From assembly GCF_000003815.2 (NCBI RefSeq), contig NC_049982.1:28024329-28088328 (forward strand): a DNA stretch of 64,000 bases, in the 5' to 3' direction. The position numbers were made by a program, and so were the translations under genes. Positions within the stretch are counted from its first letter, which is position 1. The number at the start of each line of letters is the position of its first letter. This DNA is from Branchiostoma floridae. Its lineage: Eukaryota; Chordata; Leptocardii; Amphioxiformes; Branchiostomatidae. This document shows, one piece after another, positions 13,101-26,300 of the stretch. A model generated the notes under the pieces. It ran no database searches, was not told the DNA's origin, and was given only the letters and a program-made list of their open reading frames with translations.

Positions 13101-16100
13101 TTATGGATTCAGAATCAAAATAGAAAAGACTATAAAAGGGTTCTTTGCTATATATAAGAGCATATTCAAAATAGGTTTTGGTGACCGTCTGTCACCTTTC
13201 TCAGGGCAATAATGACTAATGGTTATACTTCGCATCGCAGCTAGGTGTCGCTGTTACAGTCTTGAAAAGGCGGTCCCAGATGTAAAGTATTGTCGCATTT
13301 GCATGAACTTTGTCAAGCAACAACAGCAAGAGCGTGGACAATTATCAAGGTTTTTCTTAAACAAACAAACGTACCACAGTCGAATGGTTCGTCTTCACCG
13401 ATGTAGCCCATGCAGTCTATCTGGCCGTCGCAGTATCGCTCAATATTCAGGCACGAGCCGTCAAAACACTGGAAACCCTCTGGGCAGAAATCTATCGAGG
13501 TAAACAAAAGGAAACAAAATTAAACGGAATATATTATTTAACTGTTCACCACCTCGAATGGGTCACTCGAATCATTCAATCTCCTTAAGCTCGCACTCAG
13601 TCAATATTGACGCGTGACTTTATGTATGTGTGACGTCAGCAATTGGTCAAAGGTTGTTGGAAGTTAACATCGTCCCTCATCCCTACAAAAGCTTATTTTG
13701 CGCTATGGAACGATTTATTAGAAATAGATATCCTTAGTAGAAAGTTGACCTGCGATCCGTCCCTTGCTCTGCCTTAGCGCTGGACAGCCATTAACCAATC
13801 AAATTCAAGTATTCAGTCAAGAGTCACCGTGATTGGCTAGTTTAACTAATTGGTTGACGGTTTAACCATCGCTAACGAGTCAGATTCATTGGGCCAGGGT
13901 TATTTCTTGACGTGTATGCAGGCCACGGGCTTGGTATTCGAGGGTTAAGAAAACGAAACCTTACCACAACGAAATTCATCCGAACCGTCCGAACACTGGT
14001 AAATGCCGTCACAGACCTGAGACTTCAGCACGCACTGTTCAGAACCGCACCTCATCTCGTTGTCTTCACATGGTGGGTAGACTATAGGAAACAGAATTTG
14101 CAGATTCTGAAGTAAAACATGATTTTACCGGTGCGATGTCCAAGAGTGTTTGCCTTGCGCTCAGAATGTTCGAAGAATGTTCCCATACCCTAACCTGGGC
14201 AAACCAAAGACTTGAAAAATGGTACCCAGTGCTTCTCTGCATATAGCACTCAGTGCTAAGGAGTACCAAGATACAAGCACCAACTGAAGGCTTACTTCGA
14301 AGATGGGCAATGTACTGAAATACAATTAAATACATATGCAATGTACATTATGATTGTACAGAGTATACACCGGAAGGTGTGAGATGGATCTTAACTAACT
14401 TAACTGGTGTCATATATTATTTGGAAAAAAATATAACAATAATTGTTATAATTGCAAACGACAGTAAGGCAAATATCTAGTTCGATACTGAAATCGAACT
14501 AATGAATGTGGGGCTTTAGTTGATATCTGTTACTTACCAAAGTTTACAGAAGGATGATTACCTAATAATGTTAGGTTAAGCGCTCATTGCATTCAAGCAA
14601 GCAGAAACGTTAAGTAACAAATGTTTTTAATTCAGGCAACGGTTTCGCTGACCGCCTGTCACATTCCTCATGGTATACATTGAACTGCAACTAGGTGTCG
14701 CTGCTAAAACTGCGGTCCCAAACGCAAATACTGTCTTCTTCACATTACATTACAACAAGCAACAGTAACGAGAGAAATGTCACAGAGGTTTTGATTCTTG
14801 CAACAACTTTGCCATTGTTGTCAGTACACAAAATTGGTCGTAATTAGTTTGAACTTTAAAAGGTCCAACTTACCACAGTGAAGTTCGTCCCTACGGTTGC
14901 TACACTGTAAGTTAAAGTCACAGAAAAAGGATAGGGAGACACATTCCGTCTTTCCACGAGAACCACACTCGAAACTGAACGGAGCACACCCCGTTGAAGC
15001 TACAAATGTCAAAACAAGAAGAAAAAACACGTGTGTTATTAGCATGTTGAAGAAAACGCACACACAAACGTATGTACACACACATATTCACGCACGCACA
15101 CACATACATATATACACACTGGAGTATATAGTCCAGCTACTATACTAACCCTGTATAAATTTATATTCTTAACTTCGCCCTTGTCCTTTGGATATACACT
15201 CCGGTACTTGCCAACTTCAAAACAGATTAGACAGTACATATACAATTAAAATTACAGATTCGTACAAAATATATTTCTAGCACTCAATATGCTACACAAT
15301 TATGGAAGTCTTCCACAGCTATTTCAGAAGCTGACTCACCGAGGGGTACAATTTTTGGGGCATTGCTGTCAAGTCAAGCAGGAAATAGTTTCGTCCGTTC
15401 TCCTTTGGAAACCAAGTGGCCGGGTACATTGCAGAAGTTTGACTTTTACGGACACTGTGACGGGCTCTGGTATCGATTTTGAGAACTTAGAAAAAGCTTT
15501 AGACAGGGCTTTAAATTTCTGGTGTGAAAAATGTACTAGCCTGGTCCAGACCTCTGGTTAATAGTCTATGTAATGTATGTATGTAACACAATTGGGGCAA
15601 TAAAGGTTGACAAAAAACGTTTGATACATACGGCATTCTTCCTCATCCTCCCCATCAGGACAGTCGTTTCGTCCATCACACTTGAACACGTCCAGTACGC
15701 AGGACAAGTCGCTACAGGTGAAGTGGGTCCTTGGGCACGGGGGGCCAGGTCCTGATGGAGGTTGGTAGAATATAGGATATTGGACAATTCTTTTTACACC
15801 ACCAACAGGTACTTACATAGCTTACGTGTCTCGATGTCTCTCGACACCTTCATCAGAGCTTCTAAACTGGAGCTCTGCTATATGTAGCCAACTACGTCGG
15901 CTACATAAAGCGTTGAGAAGCAAACCTCCAGTTAGAAGCTCTGTGACATCGAAACGTAAGCAATGTAAAAACCTGCTGGTTGTGTAAGAGAATTCTCCTA
16001 TATCCATTATAGTACAGAGTTACAATTTTACCCAGTGATACATGTAATCCCATGTAACAAATTTGTCATCTCAAGAAATCAAACTTCAAGCCACACAAGT

Positions 16101-17250
16101 GCTAGGCTACCATGTCTAGTCCCATCAAATTTATTTGCAAGAATTTTTACGGGTAGTCTGCAGATAGAGAGACCCCTAATCAGGGCCCTTGGAATTGTTT
16201 GATTGCTTAAAACAGCTATCTATCTGGCGATGATACACATGCAATCACATAGATCTGGAAAGCGGTCAGACGTTTCATGTGGCATCCACTATCTTTCGTC
16301 AGTGACTTAAGACTCCCCTAACGAAAGCTCCACATCCATCATTATTGCTGTTCCATGAGAGCCGATAAGTAGAACAATACTAAAGAACATGCATCTTGTC
16401 CAAGTACTACATTCTATCTATCACCTTCCAAGAAAAAAAGGGTCTGAATTACAACTAAGGGTTAGAATTTAGACGCACTCACTGAGTTTGTCAGACTTGA
16501 GTACTGCCTTGTAGGGATCGTACGCATCCAAGTCCGGCACGTCTGTAAAATAATTTGAAAAAAGAATCAATACTTCATGAGAGGAATTATTGTTGTTCAC
16601 ATTGTATGTAGTGGCGCATTGGTCAGTAAGTTAGTTGTTTGCTGTATCTGTAGCAGGGTATATGTGTTGCAGAGAAGTATTGCCTGCAGGGCCAGCAGTC
16701 AGAAAAGGCCAGCAATCAGCGACCCAGTACAAAAAAGAAATGGCCAGAAAAAAGTTTATTGTGAGCCAAAGAAAGGACCTAGGGAACCTGTTATGGAGGC
16801 TAGGCCACGCCCTTTTAAGTCAAGGTCACAACTGGAAAAAAGGCGCTGCCTTGATAAAAAGTTCCCGGGCTATTTTGTTCGCACTTCCGAGCGTAACCAC
16901 TACGTATCCCCGTTGGGGTCTATACGTGGCGTGGTCCCGACTTAAAATCAGCCAGGGACCCGACGACGAATAGACGTCGTGACCTACCCATGAGAATACC
17001 GAGAGGTACCCCCGCGGTATCCAGCAGTAGCATGCAGAGCAGTAGTCAGAGCAGGGTACAGAAGAGGACAGTAGATTACAGCAGAGTACAGTGCAGTAGT
17101 CTAGAGTTGAATACTAGCAAAGTACTGTAACAGTAGAGTACAGCAGAGTACAGAAGAGAACAATAGAGTACAGCAGAGTACAGTTCAGTAAAGAAGAGTT
17201 GAGTACAGCAGAATACGCAGAGTACAACAGATCATATATATATATATATG

Positions 17251-17317
<67 letters not shown>

Positions 17318-20300
17318 CAGTGGAGAACAACAGAGTAGCAGAGTATAGTAGAGTACAGAAGAGTACAACAGAATACTGTAGGGTACAGAAGAGTACAGCA
17401 GATTACAACAGAGTACAGTATAGTACAACAGATTGGGTTACAGTAGAGAACAACAGAGTAGAGTATAATTGAGTACAGCAGAGTATAATGGAGTACAGAA
17501 GAGTACAGCAGAATACTGTAGAGTACAACAGAGTACAGTATAGTACAACAGAGTACAGCAGAGTCACAGAAGAGCTATAGCAGAGTAAAGTAGACGTCTT
17601 TGGCCAGGCACGATCATAGAAAATCGCATTCCTAAAAGCGTAGATTTTATTTATCTTACCATTCTGAAGTCGAAAGCCATACAGTTCGAGCCTCATGGCA
17701 GGGGGAGTGTGCTGGACTCCGGTTTCGTTCTTGCCGATCCAGTCTACCGGATAGATCCGGATGATCTGCGTCACGAAGGGGTAGTCCAGTGTGTGTCGCA
17801 CGGCGTCTTCCTTACCCATGTTAGTGGTCCAGCCTTCGTTCCCAAAGAATATCTATACGACAAACGGCAACATTATTAGTTAGGCTAACGTCCGTAGCGT
17901 GACTAGTACACTGCCAAAAATGATTAGTTTTCGTATTTTGCTTTACCAATGGACAATTCTTATTATGAAGAAAAATATTCTTACAGAAGGAAATGTAGAA
18001 TAAAATTCAAGCAAAATCTTCTTCTTCTTTCTTATAATGCAAGAAAAAATACAAGAAATACAAGAATTTTCTTCTTCCTGGAAGATAAATTTTCTATGAG
18101 GAAGCAAAACAAGATGAACATGGAAAAGCATTTCTTGAAATACAAGAAAACAAATCTCAAATTGTCTCAAAAACTTAACAAGCAAACATTTGCTTGCCCC
18201 ATCATATCCGGGACAAGCACCTTTTTTCTAAGATTACTTCGGAACCTAAAGGTCGATACCCTCGCCGTGCCCCCGACACCGTGCCCTTGTCAATGACACG
18301 AAACAGACCATTCTCACTCCACCCAGGTGTAAAAATGGGTACTAGCCCTCGTTTCCAAAGAATATCTATACGGTAAACGGCAAGAGTATGAGTTTGGCTA
18401 GCGTCAAATTTCTAACTCGGAGCCATGTGTTGAGAACCATAGATTATGCAAATCAGTTCCTCCTTTGCATATATTTCATGGGGTTAGTAGGCAACCTCAC
18501 GTACGTGGTCTGGTGTGTCTTTGTGCATAAATTATGCAAATCAGCTCCTCCTTTACATATATTCCAACGAGGCAGCCAGCTCCTGGATAAGGAGATGGAG
18601 CGACAAGATATGATAATTTCATGGAGCTTACGTGTTCTGGCGTGTCTTCCGAGGTCCCGTTCTTGTACGGCTTCAAAGCCGTGATGTTCTCGCCGTATTG
18701 GAGCGTGTAGGCCGTGACGGCGTAGTCCTTGTCCCGGTGGCCCCAGGTGGCTATCCCGGTGATCTCCGTGGACAGCCACATGTCGATCTGGAGCCACTCC
18801 AGGCCGTCCCACTCCTCCCACGGGACGTTGGACATCCAGTTGGGCAGGCTGCTGTAGAACCAGTCCCTAAAGCCCCACTCGTCCAGAGATATCCCCGATA
18901 TCCAGCCACGCCTGTTGGTATAGGGAGGAAAGAACACGATGCTTTTTTCTTTCAAATTTTTGAAATGAATATATTTAATCGTTATACCCGATTTAGAATG
19001 CGTTTTCTGAGTCTAATCTGATATAGGTTTCTAGTGGGATTGCTACTTGTAATTTGCAAGCAAAAATTGTTTATGATTATGGGCTTTCAGTGCTTTAAAG
19101 TTGGGCAAAATTTCAGGTTTTCACATACTGAAAACAGTGCATTGTACTAGTTTTCAGGTTGCCAGAGACCTTAGGTTGTACAAGAGATGGACTTTACGGC
19201 TATTTCATACAAACTTCTAAAGGCATTGAACTTATCAGCACATTCTGCAGTGTAAAGTGGATAAATGTAGTTGTGCGTACTTGTGAATGCGAGCCATGGC
19301 CGGTCGGTTGTAGTATTCTAACTATTCTAACTGCAGTATGACCGCATTCTGCGGCATGTCAACATTATTCGAAACATTCTTATCTCATTCAACGGAGAGC
19401 CGAAACGGCAAGCCACATCGAATTCTGCCACTTTACGGCTATTTCATCCAAACTTAGGCATTGATCTTATCAACACATTCTGCAGTGTAAAGTGGATAAA
19501 TGTATAGTTGTACGTACTCGTGAATGCGAGCCATGGCCGGCCGGTTGTAGTAGTCCTGGTACGACCATGCCGTGATCTGCTCGTTCAAGATGACTCCGGA
19601 CTCCATTCCCAGGTCACAGATCCTGTCTGAAAATGTAGCATTTTATATTCCTGACAGCAGTTGATAGTGGTGCGTACCTAAACTCATATTCAGGTTCAGG
19701 TCCGGATTCAGGTCCAGCAGTTCAGGTTCAGGTCCGGACTTTAAGTCCGGACCTGAACCCATCATTGCGTATTATGTGCGCTAGAAAGTTTTCTTTTTTG
19801 AGGGGGAGGGGGGATGGTGCATATAAAATTGCATGTTAGCATGAACTGAAATGCAATGTGAAAAAAAAAACTTATATACAGTCAGAGTAAACACAAAATG
19901 TATTTTGTGGCTTTTTCCAGTGCAAATTTCACTGACTATGGAAGGTTTTAGATGGTTTAGAACAAGAAAAGGGGATATAAATGACAGGTAGCTTTTTGCA
20001 AGTCTGGACTTGAGTCCGGATATTTAGTTTTTTTTTGGACTTGGACCTAAACATTTTTAGTTTGGTGTATAAACATTTTTAGGTCCAATTCCAAGTCCGG
20101 GGTTTAGGTACGCACCACTAGCAGTTGATAAACCAACTCTAGCCAACCATACAGCTAGCTACATTTATGCAATTACCAAGAAGCGAGAGGAAGTCGAATG
20201 TCCTAGAATAGATCAGACGCATATCTGCATATATAAATGTGTATGATTGTTTCCATTGTTACATATATGTGATACTAACTATGCGACCTGTACTTCGCCC

Positions 20301-23300
20301 AGTGGGGCAAAAATGTGCAATTAAGTTCTTCATTCATTAGAAATAAGATCACTTAACCCTTGTCATTCTGAGCCCGTATATGGACGGGATGGACCGTCTG
20401 TAATGCCTGCATGTGGGTCCAGTATCTATACGGGTTTGGGGCATTTCTCACTCATATGCTGTGCTTCGTGGGGCCGCGTAGCACGGTGGTAGTGTATTCG
20501 GCCCGTGACCGAGAGGTCGCCGGTTCGAATTCGCCTGCCGTGTTGCCGGTCTTGTGCCCTTGGGAAAGGCACTTTACACGACTTTCCTCACTTTACTCAA
20601 GTGAAAAATGAGTCGTCCCTCGGATAGGACGTTAAATGGAGGTCCCGTGTATGGGGAGAGCCATACCCTATGCACGTTAAAGAACCCGCCACATGTGCGA
20701 ACATCCACCCGAGCGGAACAAACCATTCCGGCCAAAATAGGGGTAGGGAATCTCCCGAGCAGCCCTCGCAAGACCGCAGCAAATCGTATCGAGTGGGGAA
20801 GTACGTCTGCAGCAGTTGCACAGAACAGGTCAAGTTTTAAATTGACAACAAATCCTCCACATGACAAAGATTTTAACAACCTCAGAATTTTTTCAACAGT
20901 CGTACGTAAAGAGTCATTTGAACACTATGACACACCTGAAGAAGAAGTGAGAATCCTGGATACAGAACCAGGCTTTTTTTGACTGAGGGATTTAAGAAGC
21001 CAACTATGTCAGAGCTTTTCAACCCTTAACACAGACGGTTCGAGCCATATACTTCCTGCAACTTATGATCCACTGCTCGCCGAGTCACTTAACGTGACGT
21101 CACAGAAGCAGTGTGCTGCTCATTCCTTTGACAAAGACACTGGAGCTGTTTAGTCAATCAATCAATCAATCGTTCGCATGCATCATATGTTGATGCGTGG
21201 CGGCTACAGACAGTTCAGACAGTAGGAGCTGTTTAGTCGAAAATTCCAATTTCCAGTTCAACTTTTCCAGAATCAGGAAAAAGGCAAATGAAAATCACGA
21301 TACCATGTCAATGCTTTCACGATTCAGAGGCTTGCACTTTATAATTTGTACAACAGGGAGCGCTGCTGTATCAGTGAAGAATGTAAAGCGTACTTCTTCG
21401 CATAGATCATAAAGGTGGGTTTACACCTGCGTATAGTTTCAAGTGCGCGTGAGTTCCGCATGAAATTTTGTCAATACGCGGCCGAACGCCCAGCATTTGG
21501 AATTTTTTTGGAATAAATTTAATTGTACGTCGAGCCCATCTGGCGTTTGAATTACGACTTCAGCGTTTTCATTTCGCATGAGATGCGTATGATTGCAACT
21601 GAAATGCGCAACAAAATTTTCCGTACTGCGAATAGATTCGTATGGGGTACGTATGTTGGGCGTTTTCCGGACGCACACAACGTCTACCGACCGCATGCCT
21701 GACGCACCTGGTGCTAACTGCATTCCAAACGCATTTCAGGTGTGTCAGAGGAACAGTTTGTGTTACATATACTTTTGTTTGCGAGCATTGCCAATAGAGT
21801 ATTTTTGTTAGAGGAACCCTTTGTACTACGTATGCCTTTGTTTACAGGCAGTGCAAGTAGAACATTGACAAGTAAACAGTGAAGAGTTTTTTTTATTCAT
21901 GTGCGAAGCAGTAAAGCAGTGACACTGTGCTTTTATAGAAATGTGGGCCATCATTTACCTTAAGAAATTATGTGCACTGTTAAGATTGTGTTTGTTTTCA
22001 CTTTGTCCTTAATGATTTCCCCTATCATCTTGGTATTTCAACTACTATAAAAATCACACTCATACACACCACAAAACGTATTCAAGATCTTTATCAAACA
22101 CGTAAATTAAACAAATATGAAACCTTACGCACTCTTTCAAATTATAATATGGCTCTATATTGCACCTTTATATCATGTGGTTCTACACACACAAAAAGGT
22201 GCCATTATCAGCAAATTAAGTCAAATATCTGTTACACAAAATGGCACGTGTGTCACACAAATTGACCCAGTGCTTGAGCAGGTTCCTCTACATCTTCCCG
22301 TCCCTGGAGGCTCTGTTGGGACCAGTGTCCTGCATTCATGGTGTCCTGCAAGTTGTGACCATCTCTCCATGCCCCCGGTACAAATTCGTCAGTCCTGGCC
22401 TGGATCTGACATCATAAACCGGAAGATTCCAAAAAATCCCTATCGACCAGAGGGTTTGTCCATTCTGTCCAGAGCTAATAGAAGACGAATATCACTTTAT
22501 GGTTGTATGTCCCAAATATTCCGATATACGCAATTCTCTATACAGAAGGCTGTCATTTTGTACACAAGGATTTATCCAAATGGACCTGAAGTGCAAATTC
22601 AAATACATAATGACATGTGACAATCCCTGCATGGCAGATATAGGAAAATATATCAAAGAAGGTTTAGACATTAGAAATTCCCCAAATGATTGTAAAAGCC
22701 TCCAATGATTGTAAGAAACTTATCCCATAATACAACTCCTGTATTAGTTAGATAAGCCTTAACTAAAGTTAAGAGGTACAAAGTATGACATCTACATAAC
22801 TACAGTGCTATAAGCACTGTAGTTATGTAGATGCCATACTTTGTACCTCGTACAATTGTTGTGCAATAAAGTTATATACATCTTGAGATGATTTTTTTTG
22901 TCTGGAGTCAGATGCACCTTCGTATTTATTCCAAATCTGGAGTGTGCGTCGATCACGCTATCAGTACGCGTAGTATGCGCATAGCGATCGCAGAACGCAC
23001 GGTACTAAATCGTGATCTATGTGTGCATTCGTTATACGGTCGCTCATGGTGCGTTGTGTCTGCGCTGTAAGAACGCTATGTGCTCGCATTACCGCGATTT
23101 CCGCGTATTACTGCGTGTAAAGCGCAAACATGTAGCGTCTTCATAGCGCAATCGACCGACGTGGGACCACTGTATTGCGCATCCATAACGTTTTGGGCAC
23201 CAAACTGCGTATGAATGATAGTTTTGTGCATGTCCAAAACTATCAGACGAACTGGGCGTATATTTTCGTTTGCCTGCGTACGTGAAACTTTCTAAAGACG

Positions 23301-26300
23301 ATTCAGATACAATAGAGGTGCGACTTGTGCGTGCGGCCGCGTATTGAAGAAATTAGTCAAAATGTCGAAAAATGTCAAAACGGAACTCATGCGGCATGAA
23401 AATATACGCAGGTGTAAACCCACCTTTAAGGGCTAATCAAAATCATGATACTTNNNNNNNNNNNNNNNNNNNNNNNNNNNNNNNNNNNNNNNNNNNNNNN
23501 NNNNNNNNNNNNNNNNNNNNNNNNNNNNNNNNNNNNNNNNNNNNNNNNNNNNNGACAGGGGGCGTTACTGTATCAGTGAAGAATGCAATGCAGGCTTAGA
23601 TAAAACTTGTCTGGATATCATTAAAGGCTAATCAAAACCATGATACCAGCACGATGTCAAAGGCCTTCAAGATCCCTAGGCGTGCACTTCGACATTTGTC
23701 GATAGGGGTCGCTACTGTCCCAGTCGAATGTGAGGCATTAGGGCTGGGTACCGGTACAGAAAATTCAGGTACAGGTCCGGTTCAGGTCCAAAGGATCAGG
23801 TCCAGGATCCGGACCTGAACCTGGACCTGATTCAGTATGACTCATACCAATGGTGCATTTCACTACAAAGAAATCTGTTTGTAAAGTATTAGACTTACAC
23901 TGGCGTTTTAAAATCCTACAACGCTAACTGCACCTGTACGATTGACTGTAAACCTTGGTAGAAATTACTATAAACTCTAATCTACTTCACTCTTGTCATT
24001 TTCTTCCAACTGCAAGCGCCAAAACGTGTGAATGCCTGATCAAATAATATGTTAATTTTCTAATCGGTCCAACATCCGGTCCACCGAACTTTTCAGGTCC
24101 GGTTTTTCTGGACCGGTCCAATAAGAAAAACCGGTTTTGTACCGGTACGCTGTACCGATACCCAGCCCTATGAGGCATGCTTACGTACTTTAAATGGAAT
24201 ATCAGAACAACATAGCTTAATATACAAAAAGGGCCATACTGATTTGATCATATAAATTCCATGGGCGCCCGAAAACGAGCGTGCAAAAATAGTGAAGAAA
24301 TGATAATAAACACTCGGCTAGGATATGGTCTTTTCTAAACAATGCATTATTTATTTCTGTTCTTTTGCATTTCCAGCCTACGATACACATGGCAAAAAAT
24401 ATCTGCGGNNNNNNNNNNNNNNNNNNNNNNNNNNNNNNNNNNNNNNNNNNNNNNNNNNNNNNNNNNNNNNNNNNNNNNNNNNNNNNNNNNNNNNNNNNNN
24501 NNNNNNNNACTTATGTCACGGTAGCAAATTCGCGGTGTGAGAAAAAATTAAGTGTTAACGGCACTCTATGTTCGCGGTGGCGGCGGTTCACCAAAAGAAA
24601 GTCGGCCTGTTTCGGCCGTGATTTGATGACAGCGCACGGAACGCAACAGGGCCAATGACCCCTGATATGTCGCAATCACATTTGCCGCATAGGCTGACGG
24701 GATACCCACGCCAAACACAAGCGACGCGGGCGCCATTTTGAAATATTTTCGGCGTGAAAGACGGCGCTAAGTTTTAAACTTTCAGCGTAATTTGTGGACA
24801 CAAATTGTACACAAATTGTACACAAGGAGGTGAAGAGTTTATCTCTCCGATATTTACAGTAGTTCCAACTCAGAATTATGAAACGAACGTCTTTTTTTCG
24901 GCATGTAAGCGGAGTTTTGTTTGCCACGTTTCTAGTCGTAAAAATTTCCCCGCTATTATTGTTGTGAATCTTAGTTGCTGTAATTCCATAGCCATTACTT
25001 GTATTTGTAAAGACCGGTACTACTCAGTTTTATTTTTTGTTCTGTTTTTAACTTGTAGAAATCTAGTTAAACTATGATAATGTACTAAGTAGATTGTTAT
25101 CGCAGCCATGTCACGGCGTGTACGTAAGTTTTGTTAGTAAACAAAGCCGATATGTTTCTTTTTCCTCCGGTCGCCGGTGGCACATTTCTATACAATAATG
25201 ACTCCCTGTATCGTATATGTGTTGAATCAACTTTTATTTTTACAACATACTGGTATTTCAGTAAATTCGCTGGTTTATTTGTACTCATCACCTGAAATTC
25301 CGCGACTTTGTTGAAAATTCCTTTGTCTAACGCTTGGCTTGGGTACCGCCATTTTGTAACATTTTTTTTATGTATCGCTAGCTGTAGTTGTACAAATATA
25401 CGAGTCATTTTTTGTACTAGTACTAGTACTTTCAGTGATGATCCTGTAGTAATTCCTTGCTTGAATAGCACTGTAGTAGTTTTTTAGTTTGTAAATGTAC
25501 ACATGCTGCCTGCTAGCGGCGATGTAAACAAAATAGCGGTTTATGTTATCGTAACGTAAACATGAACATAAGTAAAAGAAATGACACAATTTTGTGCTTG
25601 TAGAATAAATGTTTTATTTCTTGAGGAGAATTTGTGTTTGAGTTGTTATTGTGGCGATCGTTGCGTGTTGAAAGTGTGTTGTGTGAATGGATAAGACATT
25701 CGTAACGTACTAGTAAGTACTAGTTCTAAGTACTTGGATGGTAGCGGAGAAGGGGGAGGGGGGCGAAAGACGAATGATTTTTTAACGGCAATGATAACTT
25801 CGCGGCACAGACGTCACCGTGAAAACCGTGAACATAAAGTTACCGTTAATAAAACAGGAATTACAGTATACATTACGACGAAACTTTCGCGGTGGTTTAC
25901 TGTTCGCGGTTTTCGTGGTGGCCGCTTCGACGCGAACTTAAATCCACCGCGAACATTTTTTCATGGCGGTAAGAGACTGCAGTGCAGGGTGCTACAGCGA
26001 AATTAAAAACACCGTGAAAAGTCCTTTTTCCCTCTACCGCGAAATTAAATCCCCACGTTTATGCATTTACAGTATTGTAAGGTATACTGTGTGCTGAAAA
26101 ATAACATTCAGGCTCACCGTAAAGCAGAGATTGTAGCACATTGTACAGTCAAACCGGTCCTATTTATAAGCTTGAATCCGATCAAAGTTGACATTTTTCT
26201 ATTAATTCTCCAAGCGTAGATTATAGGTTATTCAGATTGTTTTGACGACTTTTCTAACTGTTTCATCATGCTGAGAATGTTTTTAGGTTTCCGTTTTGTC

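Larger units (their letters stand above)
21410..23428. mobile_element. About 2-kb DNA transposon with long inverted termini, interrupted by a LINE fragment
   Basis: Left end AAGGTGGGTTTACACCTGCG and right end CGCAGGTGTAAACCCACCTT are inverted copies. Similarity continues for roughly 60-90 bp, including GCATGAGTTCCG and CAATACGCGGCCG. A TA sits outside both ends, consistent with a TA duplication. No transposase was recognised. The middle (about 22100-22890) holds a LINE 3' fragment. The element is inserted within a short tandem repeat that continues after it. Confidence 0.65.
21280..23735. repeat. Interrupted tandem repeat flanking the 2-kb element
   Basis: Copies of a roughly 130-165 bp unit (AAATCACGATACCATGTCAATG, CAGGGAGCGCTGCTGTATCAG, TGAAGAATG) lie at 21280-21405, 23429-23615 (broken by the N gap) and 23618-23735. 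The transposon at 21410-23428 appears to have split the array. Confidence 0.5.

Noticed and set aside
17114-17472. Tyr/Ile/Leu-rich frames
   Set aside because: Come from the TA microsatellite and the AGAGTACAGC satellite; no conserved motif.
20469-20560. A genuine tRNA gene
   Set aside because: The A and B boxes are present, but the cloverleaf does not close and the sequence runs into a conserved SINE body.
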